From CAWCQC01 sp963819905 (GTDB lineage Bacteria; Actinomycetota; Thermoleophilia; Gaiellales; Gaiellaceae): 64,000 bases of DNA. The notes below the pieces were generated by a model. That model ran no database searches and had not been told where the DNA came from. It worked only from the letters and a program-made list of their open reading frames with translations. The translations under genes and the position numbers were made by a program. Position 1 is the stretch's first letter, and each line of letters starts with the position of its first letter. Shown here in pieces: positions 25,701 through 34,056 of this stretch. The stretch spans positions 62,001-126,000 of the forward strand of contig CAWFXP010000006.1 in assembly GCA_963819905.1 (NCBI GenBank), written 5' to 3'.

Positions 25701-26114
25701 GTGTCGCTGCCCGTGACGCTTCCCCTCATCGACCACTTGGCCCTGCGAGTACGTGACGTGAGGCGCAGCCGCACCTTCTACGAGCAGGCCCTCGAGCCGT
25801 TCGGAGTGAAGGTAGTGGAGAGCTCGCAGGGGCCTGGGTTCGCCATCGAGGGCGGTGGAGATTTCTGGATCGGGGAAGGGGAACCCCCGGCCGCTCCCGT
25901 TCATGTGGCCTTCGCCGCAGCCGACCGAGCTACCGTTGACAAGTTCCACCGCGCCGCTGTCGAAGCCGGCGGCCGCGACAACGGCGCGCCGGGTCTTCGC
26001 CCGCATTACCACGCCGGGTATTACGCAGCCTTCGTCATTGACCCGGACGGGCTCAAGCTCGAGCTCCTCTGGACGCCCCCGGGAACGTACGCCTACCAGC
26101 AACAAAGCTCGTGA
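25701..26114 (+). CDS. VOC/glyoxalase-family protein
   Basis: A 137-residue single VOC module pair: LIDHLALRVRDVRRSRTFYEQAL with the first His ligand, PVHVAFAAADRATVDKFHRAAVEAGG, and HYHAGYYAAFVIDPDGLKLELLW with the C-terminal Glu ligand. Metal-dependent isomerase/dioxygenase-like activity is expected, with unknown substrate. Start is GTG 25701 with GAAGGGG 4 bases ahead. It ends in the GTGA overlap with the metallo-hydrolase gene. Confidence 0.92.
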   Translation: MSLPVTLPLIDHLALRVRDVRRSRTFYEQALEPFGVKVVESSQGPGFAIEGGGDFWIGEGEPPAAPVHVAFAAADRATVDKFHRAAVEAGGRDNGAPGLRPHYHAGYYAAFVIDPDGLKLELLWTPPGTYAYQQQSS

Positions 26115-27058
26115 TCGCGAACCTGGGCGGCGGCGTCCACCGCATCACCCATCGGCTTCCCTGGGCGCTCGACCACGTCCACTGCTATGCGGTCGAGGAT
26201 CCCGACGGCTGGACGATCGTCGACACCGGCCTCGGGACACCCGGGACGGAGAAGCGCTGGCGCGAGGCGCTCTCGTCCCTCGGGTCGCCGCGGATCCGCC
26301 GGATCGTGCTGACCCACTACCACCCCGATCACCTCGGCGCGAGCGCGGCTCTGGCCGACCTCACGGGCGCCGAGGAGATCGTCCAGGGAGCCGACGACGC
26401 CGTCCTGACGCGCCATGCCTGGGGGGACGAGCGTGACCTCGAAGCCTTCGAGCGCTACCTGCGGCTCCACGGCATGCCTGCCTCGCTCGCGGACGACTCG
26501 ACGTCCGACGAGGGAGGCCTGCTCGTCCGGCCGGCGAGCCCGACGCATCTCGTCGGAGAAGGGGACGCGCTCGAGATCGGGGGCGAGCGCTTCGACGTCC
26601 TCCTTCTCCCGGGCCATGCCGACGGGCATATCGGACTGGTCGGCGCGCGCACCGGGCGGATGTTCGGAGGCGACGTGATCCTCGACGAGATCACCCCGAA
26701 CGTGGGGCGCTGGGAGGACACGCGGCCGGACCCGCTCGCCGCCTACCTCGAGACGCTCCGCCGGATCTCCGAGCTCGGCCCCTCGATCGTCTATCCGGGC
26801 CACCGCCGCCCTATCGCGGACGTGCCGGGTCGTGCGGCGGAGATCGCCGCCCATCACGACGTGAGGTTGGAGGAGGCCGAGGCGGCGCTGCGCGGCGGCA
26901 CGCATACGACCTACGAGGTGGTGCTGGCCATCTGGGGCGAGGAGCTCGGTTTCCACGAGCGCCGCTTCGCGCTCGTCGAGGCGATCTCCCACCTCGAGCG
27001 GCTCGAGCGCCTCGGCCGAGCGCGGGCCGACGGGCCGGGCCGCTGGCGCGCCGCCTAG
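26111..27058 (+). CDS. MBL-fold metallo-hydrolase
   Basis: A 315-residue metallo-beta-lactamase-fold protein. It has the zinc motif LTHYHPDHLG, the LLLPGHADGHIGL histidine, and the FGGDVILDEITPN Asp strand, then PGHRRPI. The C-terminal 90 residues (AAEIAAHHDVRLEEAEAAL) form a winged-helix-like tail common in LACTB2-type and thioesterase-like members. The protein is cytosolic. It is coupled to the VOC gene, suggesting the pair act on a shared, perhaps glyoxalase-like, substrate. Confidence 0.92.
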   Translation: MIANLGGGVHRITHRLPWALDHVHCYAVEDPDGWTIVDTGLGTPGTEKRWREALSSLGSPRIRRIVLTHYHPDHLGASAALADLTGAEEIVQGADDAVLTRHAWGDERDLEAFERYLRLHGMPASLADDSTSDEGGLLVRPASPTHLVGEGDALEIGGERFDVLLLPGHADGHIGLVGARTGRMFGGDVILDEITPNVGRWEDTRPDPLAAYLETLRRISELGPSIVYPGHRRPIADVPGRAAEIAAHHDVRLEEAEAALRGGTHTTYEVVLAIWGEELGFHERRFALVEAISHLERLERLGRARADGPGRWRAA

Positions 27059-27092
27059 TCTTCGCGCGCGGCCCGACCCTCTGTCGAAGCGC

Positions 27093-27470
27093 TCAGACAG
27101 CCACCTGTATTTCGATCGCCTGTGCTTCGAGGCCGTAGTGAGCGTAGGCCGCCCGCTCCTTCTCCTCGGAAATCCCGAGCGAGTAGCTGCCGAGCCCGAG
27201 GATGCCGCCACGATCCTTCTCGCCGTAGGTCGGTGCCTCACGCACACGCTCCTTCGACCAGGGGACGCGGACGGAGGGGCCCTCCTTGTCGACACCCTCC
27301 ACCGGCACGAGCACCCGCTGGTGGCGGAACGTGCCGCTGATGATGCCGAGCCACTCGGGCCGGCCCGTGTCCTGGTCGTTGAACACGAACTCGACGTTTC
27401 CGATCGACTTGCCGTTCGCGTCGACGACGTCGAGGCCGACCAGGCTCCTGATGTGTGCCTCGTCGAGCAT
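27093..27470 (-). CDS. PRC-barrel domain protein
   Basis: A 125-residue protein. The N-terminal PRC barrel (IRSLVGLDVVDANGKSIGNV, then EWLGIISGTFRHQRVLVPV) is followed by a variable tail ending in the short helix AAYAHYGLEAQAIEIQVAV. Such proteins are common stress-associated proteins in Actinobacteria. Start is ATG 27470, just 2 bases after the stop of the 80-residue gene upstream, so the pair is co-translated. The frame is open further upstream but overlaps that gene. Confidence 0.85.
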   Translation of the reverse strand: MLDEAHIRSLVGLDVVDANGKSIGNVEFVFNDQDTGRPEWLGIISGTFRHQRVLVPVEGVDKEGPSVRVPWSKERVREAPTYGEKDRGGILGLGSYSLGISEEKERAAYAHYGLEAQAIEIQVAV

Positions 27471-27472
27471 CA

Positions 27473-27715
27473 CTAGCCCGTACCCGCGGTCGCCTTCTCC
27501 CTCCGCAGATCCGCCAGGCGGATGATCTCGTCCCACCTGCTCTTGCCGAAGAGTCCGGCGCTCTCCTTACCCTCCTCGGCGAGTGAGCGGATCTCGCTCT
27601 CGACCGCGGGATCCTCTGTTGCGTAGACGGCGTCGGTCAGAAGGCGCGCCGCCTGCTTTCCGTTGCCTGCTGCGAGCTCGCGGCGAGCCTCGTCGATCAT
27701 TGCAGCCACGTCCAT
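27473..27715 (-). CDS. Small helical hypothetical protein
   Basis: An 80-residue, mostly helical protein (DVAAMIDEARRELAAGNGKQ, LLTDAVYATEDPAVESEIRS), resembling a short TPR-like hairpin. ATG 27715 has AAGGAGGAC upstream. It precedes the PRC-barrel gene by 2 bases, so the two are expressed together. No function is recognised. Confidence 0.8.
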   Translation of the reverse strand: MDVAAMIDEARRELAAGNGKQAARLLTDAVYATEDPAVESEIRSLAEEGKESAGLFGKSRWDEIIRLADLRREKATAGTG

Positions 27716-27804
27716 CGAGTCCTCCTTTCGGCTAACACCAGTGAGTGTCGCCAGAGGCTGGTCAACGCGGCAGAAAAACGAGCGGGCGCACGCTCAACGC
27801 GCCC

Positions 27805-28512
27805 TCAACGGCCGGCGTCCGGATCGACGAACCGGTAGCCGGCCGAGGTCTCGGTCAGGAGGTAGCGCGGACTGGTGGGGTCGTCCTCGATGCGGCGCCG
27901 AAGCCGCGAGACGTAGACATGGACGTAGTGGAGCTCGTCCTGGTAGGCGGGGCCCCACACCTCGCGGAGGATCATCCTCGGCGTCAGCAGGCGCCCTTCG
28001 TTCCTGGCAAAGAGCGCGAGCAGTCGGTACTCGTGTGGGGTCAGGTGCACGGGCGAGCCCTCCCTCGTCACGGCCCGCTTCTCGAGATCGATCGAGAGAC
28101 GGCCGAACGTGAGCACCGCCTCGCGCGGCGCCTCCGTCCGGCGCAGCGCCGCTCGCAGCCGCGCGAGCAGCTCGCCGACGCCGAACGGCTTCGTGACGTA
28201 GTCGTCGGCGCCCGCGTCGAGCGCCTCGATCTTCTCCGCCTCGTCACCGACGATCGAGACGATGAGGATCGGGGCCTGTGTCCAGGCGCGGAGCTCGCGG
28301 CAGACGTCGATGCCGCTCGTGTCCGGAAGCATGAGATCGAGGACGACGGCGTCCGGCGGCCGGAGCGCCGCCCGGGCCAGGGCCTCCTCGCCCGTGGTGG
28401 CCGTCTCGACCTCGTACCCGGCCCCGGTCAGGATGGTCGCGAGCGCCCGCAGGATCTGGGGCTCGTCGTCCACCGCGAGAACGCGCGGAGCGGAGGCCCC
28501 GGTCTCCGTCAC
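27805..28512 (-). CDS. OmpR/KdpE-type response regulator
   Basis: A 235-residue two-component regulator. Its receiver domain (residues 10-120) has VDDE, the phosphorylation Asp in VVLDLMLPDTSG and Lys in DDYVTKPFG. The winged helix (135-230) has LTPHEYRLLALFARNEGRLLT and HVYVSRLRRRIEDD. The closest subgroup by pattern is KdpE. GTG 28512 overlaps the stop of the kinase gene by 4 bases. No kdpFABC operon lies in the window, so its target may differ from classical K+ uptake. Confidence 0.93.
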   Translation of the reverse strand: MTETGASAPRVLAVDDEPQILRALATILTGAGYEVETATTGEEALARAALRPPDAVVLDLMLPDTSGIDVCRELRAWTQAPILIVSIVGDEAEKIEALDAGADDYVTKPFGVGELLARLRAALRRTEAPREAVLTFGRLSIDLEKRAVTREGSPVHLTPHEYRLLALFARNEGRLLTPRMILREVWGPAYQDELHYVHVYVSRLRRRIEDDPTSPRYLLTETSAGYRFVDPDAGR

Positions 28513-29942
28513 AGCGTGATCTCGAGCGGGTGGCCCGCCGAGGGGACGGCCACGACGAACGCCGCTCCCCCGCCCGGGACGGCCTCCGGCCAGAGGCGCC
28601 CCCCGTTCGCGTCGACGAAGCCGCGGGCGATCGCGAGCCCGAGGCCGGTGCCTCGGCGTCCCCGGCTCGCCGAGCCGCGGTTGAAGGGCTCGAAGACCAC
28701 GTCCTGCTCGCCGGGGCTGAGGCCGGGGCCGTGGTCGGTGACCCAGACGAGGACCTCCGCGCCGCGCTCCTCGACCAGCACCTCCACCCGTGAGTCCGGA
28801 GGTGAGAACTTCAGCGCGTTGTCGATCAGGTTCGCGAGCGCCCGCTCGAGCTGGATCGCATCGACGCGCACGAGCGGCAGCTCGGACGGGATGGTCACGT
28901 CGATCCGCCGGTCCGGGACGGGGATCTGGGAGAGCGCCCGCTCGACGAGACCCTCGACGGTCGTGAGACTCGGGTTCGTCTGCGCTGCGCCCGCCTCGAG
29001 CCGCGAGAGATCGAGGAGGTTGCGCACCATGCGGTCGAGGCGCTCGCACTCGACGAGGGCCGCGCGAACGAGCGACCGGCGCTGCTCGGCTCCGAGCTCG
29101 AGCCGGGGATCCTCCAGCCCTTCGAGCGCCGCCTTGATGGCTGTCAGCGGCGAGTGCAGGTCATGGCTGACCGAGCGCAGGAGCGCCGTCTTCAGCGTGT
29201 CGCTGCGGCGCAGCGCCTCGGCCTCGAGCGCTTCGTGGGCGAGCCGTTCCCGGTCGAGCGCGAACCCGAGGACCGCGGCCAGGGCCGGCACGAAGCGGCC
29301 CTCGCCCTCGAGATCTCGCCTGGTGTTCGCCGCGAGGTGAAGCGTCCCGAGCACGCGGTCGCCGGCGCGAAGCTCGAGAGACCTCGGGTCGTCCTCCCGG
29401 TTCCGCGGCTCCGATCCCTGATCCGATCGGAGCTCGATGCGGGCCCAGGGAACCTGGAGGAGTCGAGCGGTCGAGTCGCCGATCCGGCCCAGCTCGGCCT
29501 CGACGGTCGCTCCTCGCAGGAGCGTCGTCGAGAGCTCCGCGAGAAGCGCCGCCTCGCGCTCGCGCTGCTCCGCCTCACGGGCTCGACGTCTCGCCCGCGC
29601 CGCCAGGTCGCTGACGAGCAGGCCTGTGACGACGTAGACGGCGAAGACGAGCCAGTTCTCTCCGCCGTGCAGCGTCAGCTGAAACGTGGGCGGCAGGAAG
29701 ACGAAGTTGAAGACGAGCACGCTGGCGAGCGAGACACCGATCGCCCACCCACGGCCGAAGAAGACCGCGATCGGGAGCACAGCGAGGACGTAGAGCGCGC
29801 CCAGGCTCAGCGTCGGCGCCAGCCCCTCGAACAGGTAGACGAGACCGGTGACCGCGCCGAGGGCGATCGCGGAGGAGACCACGGCCGCGAGTACTCGGTG
29901 ACGTCCGAGGAGCGCCCTCATCCGGCGGACGAACCCGCTCAC
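28509..29942 (-). CDS. KdpD-like sensor histidine kinase lacking the N-terminal KdpD/USP domain
   Basis: A 477-residue membrane kinase. Residues about 15-110 hold four membrane helices of the DUF4118 type (VLVFNFVFLPPTFQLT). Residues about 125-255 are a GAF-like region. The phospho-acceptor box is SVSHDLHSPLTAI, and the ATPase has LIDNALKF (N box), VTDHGPGL (G1) and GLGLAIARGFVDANGG (G2). Compared with KdpD it lacks the roughly 350-residue N-terminal KdpD and USP-like domains. It starts only 10 bases after the MetX-like gene and is coupled to the response regulator. Confidence 0.92.
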   Translation of the reverse strand: MSGFVRRMRALLGRHRVLAAVVSSAIALGAVTGLVYLFEGLAPTLSLGALYVLAVLPIAVFFGRGWAIGVSLASVLVFNFVFLPPTFQLTLHGGENWLVFAVYVVTGLLVSDLAARARRRAREAEQREREAALLAELSTTLLRGATVEAELGRIGDSTARLLQVPWARIELRSDQGSEPRNREDDPRSLELRAGDRVLGTLHLAANTRRDLEGEGRFVPALAAVLGFALDRERLAHEALEAEALRRSDTLKTALLRSVSHDLHSPLTAIKAALEGLEDPRLELGAEQRRSLVRAALVECERLDRMVRNLLDLSRLEAGAAQTNPSLTTVEGLVERALSQIPVPDRRIDVTIPSELPLVRVDAIQLERALANLIDNALKFSPPDSRVEVLVEERGAEVLVWVTDHGPGLSPGEQDVVFEPFNRGSASRGRRGTGLGLAIARGFVDANGGRLWPEAVPGGGAAFVVAVPSAGHPLEITL

Positions 29943-29952
29943 ACGTTGAAGG

Positions 29953-30951
29953 CTAGCGCCGTGCCGGTGTGGCGAGCAGCTCGCGGAGATGCCGGTCGTG
30001 AGCCTCGCGGGCGGAGGGCGTCATCTCCCAGGCCCAGTGACCCCACGGGCTGTCGATCACGCGAAGCTCGCTCCCGGCGATGAGCTCCTGCTCCCGGGCG
30101 CAATCGGCCACGGGAAAGAGGCTGTCGTTCGAGAACGGCATCACGAACGTCCGGGCGCCGATGCGCGCGAGCGCTTCAGGCAGGTCGCCGCCGGTATGGC
30201 GGGAGACGTCGAACGTGCGCCACTTGCGGCACATGCCGAGGAGATTGTCCGGATCCATGGGCGCCACGTCATCCTCGAACAGCCGGCGGACGAGGTCGTC
30301 GACCGACGTGAAGCCCGCGTCGCGCCAGGCCTTCTCCCGGAAGAGCTCGGTCGAGAGCCCGGTTGCCGCCCACACGTGCGCATGCCGGCGGAGCCCTTCC
30401 TCGGCCGTCGGGGCGTCGAGGATCGCCTCCTCGGCGAATCGGAGGACGAGCGCGTTGTACGCAGCTGTGCGCGCGGTTCCGGCGATCGCGGCCAGCCGCT
30501 CGACCATGGCCGGGAAGCGAACCGCCCACTCGTACGCCTGCTGCGCCCCCATCGAGAAGCCGAGGACGAGCGCGAGCCGTTCGATCCCGAGCACCTCGGA
30601 GACGAGCCGGTGCTGGGCGGCGACGTCGTCCCCGACCGAGACCTCGGGGAAGCGGCCGGCCGTGTTGCTCGGCGAGGAGGAGAAGCCGCCGCCCAGCTGT
30701 CCCGGGCAGATGACGAAATACCGCTCCGGATCGAGCGACCGCCCTGGAGCGATCGTGCTCTCGAGCGAGCTTGGTGTGCCCGAGTACATGTGCGGATAGA
30801 GGATCGCGTTGTCACGAGCGGCGCTCAGCTCGCCGTGGGTCTTGTAGAGAAGTCGGGCGCCCGCGAGCGTATCCCCGCTCTCGAGGAGGAGATCCCCGAG
30901 CTCGAGCACGTCGTGCGGGCCCTTGCTCTCCTCGTCGTAGAAGCCGCCCAA
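29953..30951 (-). CDS. MetX-like alpha/beta-hydrolase (homoserine acetyltransferase family)
   Basis: A 332-residue protein. The N-terminal LELGDLLLESGDTLAGARLLYKTHGELS is the MetX-family opening, followed by VICPGQLGGGFSSSPSNT, the nucleophile elbow GFSMGAQQAYEW and a C-terminal catalytic His in SPWGHWAWEM. Length is 40-50 residues below true homoserine acetyltransferases, and several relatives of this size are plain hydrolases. It lies 24 bases downstream of the unassigned gene at 30976 and 10 bases upstream of the kinase gene. Confidence 0.87.
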   Translation of the reverse strand: MGGFYDEESKGPHDVLELGDLLLESGDTLAGARLLYKTHGELSAARDNAILYPHMYSGTPSSLESTIAPGRSLDPERYFVICPGQLGGGFSSSPSNTAGRFPEVSVGDDVAAQHRLVSEVLGIERLALVLGFSMGAQQAYEWAVRFPAMVERLAAIAGTARTAAYNALVLRFAEEAILDAPTAEEGLRRHAHVWAATGLSTELFREKAWRDAGFTSVDDLVRRLFEDDVAPMDPDNLLGMCRKWRTFDVSRHTGGDLPEALARIGARTFVMPFSNDSLFPVADCAREQELIAGSELRVIDSPWGHWAWEMTPSAREAHDRHLRELLATPARR

Positions 30952-30975
30952 GCCCGCCCGTCCGCCCGGCAGGGC

Positions 30976-32313
30976 CTACTCGCCGTGCCAGTCGTGCATG
31001 TGCGAGCGGACGTGCTGCGGCAGCGCCTCGGCCGGGTAGTAGCGATCGTAGAAGTCGACGTCGAGGTGGCAGGCCTGGTACCAGACGGTCATCACGAACG
31101 GGTCGATCGTCGCCGGGAAGCGCCCGTACGTGTCCCAGATGTAGCTGCAGAGCGCCTTTGTCGCGGCGATCGCCTCCTCGGAGGGCGGCGGGACGGCGCG
31201 CGCGACGTCGGCCGACTTCCAGGGCAGCCGATGGCGGTCCGGCGCGGAGAAGATGCCGTCGTCGCCGAAACGACGGGCGACCACGAAGTCGACGGCCGCA
31301 TCCATGTCCGCGTGAAAGGGAGGACAGGCGCCCTCGAAGATCCCGGGCAGCCCGACCGGAACGGTCTCGCCGGCGCCGACCGGCGCGTCGTCGGGGACGC
31401 GGTGGAACGCGAACCCGAGCGAGCCGCAGGAGCCCTCGCCGCCGATCGCATGCCAGTGCTCCTCGCCTCCGAGGGTCACGCGCCCCTTGCCCCCCGAGAA
31501 CGGATGGCCGCCGGTCCCGAGGGCCTGCGTGGCGAGCATCAGGTTCTGCACCATCAGGCCTTCCTCGACGCCGTTCATGTCGACCATCTGCCACCGCTCG
31601 AAGTCCCACAGGTCGACGGGGTGCGTGTCGTCGAGCAGTCCCGACTTCACGAACGGCCGCAGCGGGTCGTTGCCAAGCTGCCGGTCGACAAGGTAGTAGC
31701 CGTGCGGGCGGTCGAAGTAGAGGAGCATGGCCGAGATGCACTGCCGGGTGACGTCCGAGACGGGTATGAAGACCGTCGAGCCCTCGGTGTTGACGATCCA
31801 CTCGTTGAAGCGAAAGAGGTTCGGTCGCCGCCGGGGGATGTCGAGCCGGCCGTCCTGCAGCTTGATTGCTTCCCCGTAGAGGGCGTGCTGCGCCTCGAAC
31901 GTCTGGTTCTCGACGTATGAATCGGGTCTCGCATCGCGCTGCGGGAGAACGAAGACCCCGTCGTCGTTCGTCCAGAAGAGCTCGGTGCCGTGCTGCGCGA
32001 GCGGGCTCGGATAGGCACGTCCGGTGAAGGTCGCGAGCTTGTCCGCCCCGGTCGGGCCTCCCTCCTCGGTCAGGAACGGCCACTCCTCGGCGACGACGCC
32101 GGTGACGCCGGTCGCAGCTGCGACGAGAATCGCCTCCTCCTCGTAGGCGAGGGGCACGGGCTCCTTCTCGGAGCGGAAGGCGAGCGGCCCGGTCAGCTCC
32201 GCGCCGAGGGCGAAACGGCGGGCGCGGCGGGTGAAGATGGCCTCGAGCGTGGGGAAGGCTGCCGCTTCTCGCAGCGCCTCCGGGCGTACCGCCGGGCGTG
32301 TTCTGGTGGCCAT
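30976..32313 (-). CDS. Unassigned protein, possible divergent nitroreductase-fold enzyme
   Basis: A 445-residue soluble protein that I cannot assign firmly. The N-terminal part (TLEAIFTRRARRFALG, then YEEEAILVAAATGVTG) and a central NLMLATQALGTGG loosely recall the nitroreductase pattern of an Arg-rich first helix and a Leu/Gly helix binding FMN. Other striking segments are SVLWxP-free, with many aromatic residues (HPVDLWDFERWQMVDMNG) and a His/Trp-rich C-terminus (HVRSHMHDWHGE). It heads an operon with the MetX-like gene and the two-component pair, and is divergent from the antiporter. Coding status is certain. Confidence 0.85.
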   Translation of the reverse strand: MATRTRPAVRPEALREAAAFPTLEAIFTRRARRFALGAELTGPLAFRSEKEPVPLAYEEEAILVAAATGVTGVVAEEWPFLTEEGGPTGADKLATFTGRAYPSPLAQHGTELFWTNDDGVFVLPQRDARPDSYVENQTFEAQHALYGEAIKLQDGRLDIPRRRPNLFRFNEWIVNTEGSTVFIPVSDVTRQCISAMLLYFDRPHGYYLVDRQLGNDPLRPFVKSGLLDDTHPVDLWDFERWQMVDMNGVEEGLMVQNLMLATQALGTGGHPFSGGKGRVTLGGEEHWHAIGGEGSCGSLGFAFHRVPDDAPVGAGETVPVGLPGIFEGACPPFHADMDAAVDFVVARRFGDDGIFSAPDRHRLPWKSADVARAVPPPSEEAIAATKALCSYIWDTYGRFPATIDPFVMTVWYQACHLDVDFYDRYYPAEALPQHVRSHMHDWHGE

Positions 32314-32351
32314 GGGGTGAGTCTACGGGGCTGGCATAGGATGCGAGCGCC

Positions 32352-33569
32352 CTGCCGATCGCCGAAACGTCCCTCACGCTCGGGCAGCTCGCCGTCACGG
32401 TGGCGGTCCTGGCGGGGCTCGGGCTGGTCGCCGGGCGCTTCGGCCTGTCGGCGATTCCGGCCTATCTCCTGGCCGGGCTCCTTCTCGGCCCGAACGAGCC
32501 GACCTTCCTGAGCCTCATCGAGCCCTCCGAGGTGACGACCTTCGTCGCCGAGCTCGGCATCGTCTTTCTGCTCTTCTTCCTCGGCCTCGAGTTCAGCTTC
32601 GAGCGGCTCCTGCGGAGCGGGCGGCACGTAGGTCTCGGCGGCTCGATCGACCTCCTCGTCAACGCGGCCGTCGGCCTGCTCGTCGGGGTGGTCGCGTTCG
32701 GCTTCTCGTTCGCGGCACTCATTCTCGCCGCCGGGATCTACGTGTCCTCGAGCGCCGTGATCGTCAAGGGGCTGATCGACTTCAAGCGGCTCGCGGACAA
32801 CGAGACCGATCTCATCCTGGCGATCCTCGTCTTCGAGGACATCGTCGTCGCGGGAATCCTCGGCTTCGCAGCGGCCGGCGGTGGCGGCGTCAGCCCGACC
32901 CTCGTCGCGGTCGCGAAGGCGCTCGGCTTCGTCACCGTGTCCCTCGCGGCCGCCCGCTTCATGCCGGGTCTCATCGATCGCGTGCTCAGGCGCCTGCCGA
33001 GCGAGTTCTTCCTCCTCGCAGTCTTCGCCTGGGTCGTCGGGATGGCCGCGATCGCGCTGGCGCTCGGCATCTCGGAGGCGATCGGGGCGCTGATGGCCGG
33101 GATCATCCTGGCCGAGACCTCGGCGCGAGAAGAGATCGAGGAGCGCTTCCTGAGCTTCCGCGACCTGTTCGCGGCGCTCTTCTTCTTCGTCTTCGGGCTC
33201 ACCATCGACGTCGGGGCGCTCGGCAGCATCGGCTGGCTCGTCGCGCTCGCCGTCGTCCTGTCCTTGATCGGGAAGCTCGCCTCCGGATTCGCGGCGGGGC
33301 TCGTCGGGGGGTTCTCGAGGCGCCAGAGCGTGAACGTGGGCGCCGCGCTCGTGGCCCACGGCGAGTTCACGATCATCCTCGCCCAAATCGCAGCGGATAA
33401 CGATGCGATAAGCCTCGGTGACCGTAGCGATCTGGTCGCGTTCGCCGGCCTGTACGTCCTTGCGACGGCGACGCTCGGCGTCGTGTTCATGAAGGAGTCG
33501 AAGGCGATCGGGCGTCGCCTGTTTCCTCCGACTACGCTGATGCAACCAAGGAGCACAGATGTCTCGTGA
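32352..33569 (+). CDS. khtU: K+/H+ antiporter, CPA2 family (KhtU/KefB-like)
   Basis: About 400 residues with 12-13 predicted membrane helices. It includes GLSAIPAYLLAGLLLGP, FVAELGIVFLLFFLGLEFS, YVSSSAVIVKGLIDF, LAILVFEDIVVAGIL and FGLTIDVGALGSIGW. The residues FED and the SSAVIVK segment match the CPA2 ion-exchange core. No RCK domain is fused; instead the TrkA-C gene follows with a 11-base overlap, as in KhtTU. The start is uncertain: the GTG at 32400 would cut the first helix, and the only upstream candidate in frame after the stop at 32337 is CTG 32352, which gives a full first helix. Confidence 0.87.
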   Translation: MPIAETSLTLGQLAVTVAVLAGLGLVAGRFGLSAIPAYLLAGLLLGPNEPTFLSLIEPSEVTTFVAELGIVFLLFFLGLEFSFERLLRSGRHVGLGGSIDLLVNAAVGLLVGVVAFGFSFAALILAAGIYVSSSAVIVKGLIDFKRLADNETDLILAILVFEDIVVAGILGFAAAGGGGVSPTLVAVAKALGFVTVSLAAARFMPGLIDRVLRRLPSEFFLLAVFAWVVGMAAIALALGISEAIGALMAGIILAETSAREEIEERFLSFRDLFAALFFFVFGLTIDVGALGSIGWLVALAVVLSLIGKLASGFAAGLVGGFSRRQSVNVGAALVAHGEFTIILAQIAADNDAISLGDRSDLVAFAGLYVLATATLGVVFMKESKAIGRRLFPPTTLMQPRSTDVS

Positions 33570-34056
33570 GATGCGCCAGACCAGACTCCCCGGGGTGGGG
33601 ACGAAATACGGGCTCGAGCTCGACGGAGGCGGGCGCATCGCGGTGATCCAGCGCGTCGACGGCGAACGGGAGCTCTACTGGTTTCGCCGTGCCGACGACG
33701 ACGAGCCGGGAGCGGTGATCCACCTCGAGGACGACGAGGCCCGCCAGCTCGGCGCCGTCCTCGGCGGCGCCTACGAGCGACCGAAGATCGTCGAGGAGCT
33801 CGAGCTCGCGATCGGCGAGCTCGCGATCGAGTGGATCCCCGTTCCCGACGGCAGCCCCGCGATCGGCAGGTCGCTCGCCGACTGCGCGTTCCGGGCGCGC
33901 ACCGGCATCACGATCATCGCGATCCTTCGCGACCCCGAGCCGGTCGCGGGCGCCCAGCCGTCCGACGTCATCCAGGCGGGCGACACGCTCGTGACCGTCG
34001 GCAAGCTCGGCCAGTATGCGGCGTTCCGCCGATTGCTGGCCGAGGGCCCGTTCTAG
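33559..34056 (+). CDS. khtT: TrkA-C domain regulatory protein (KhtT-like)
   Basis: A 165-residue protein. The N-terminal part (LPGVGTKYGLELDGGGRIAV, VIHLEDDEARQLGAVLGG) and a C-terminal TrkA-C (RCK_C) domain (IGRSLADCAFRARTGITIIAILRD, PSDVIQAGDTLVTVGK) match KhtT, the cytosolic subunit that gates the KhtU antiporter in response to pH or nucleotides. The ribosome site AAGGAG lies inside the antiporter gene end. An open frame runs antisense across the whole gene; this is treated as noise. Confidence 0.9.
   Translation: MSREMRQTRLPGVGTKYGLELDGGGRIAVIQRVDGERELYWFRRADDDEPGAVIHLEDDEARQLGAVLGGAYERPKIVEELELAIGELAIEWIPVPDGSPAIGRSLADCAFRARTGITIIAILRDPEPVAGAQPSDVIQAGDTLVTVGKLGQYAAFRRLLAEGPF

Noticed and set aside
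33532..34056. Minus-strand coding region antisense to khtT as a real C-terminal domain
   Set aside because: The reading is Arg/Asp/Glu-rich shadow of a well-supported TrkA-C gene, and the protein it would extend already ends in a basic tail after its membrane helix.
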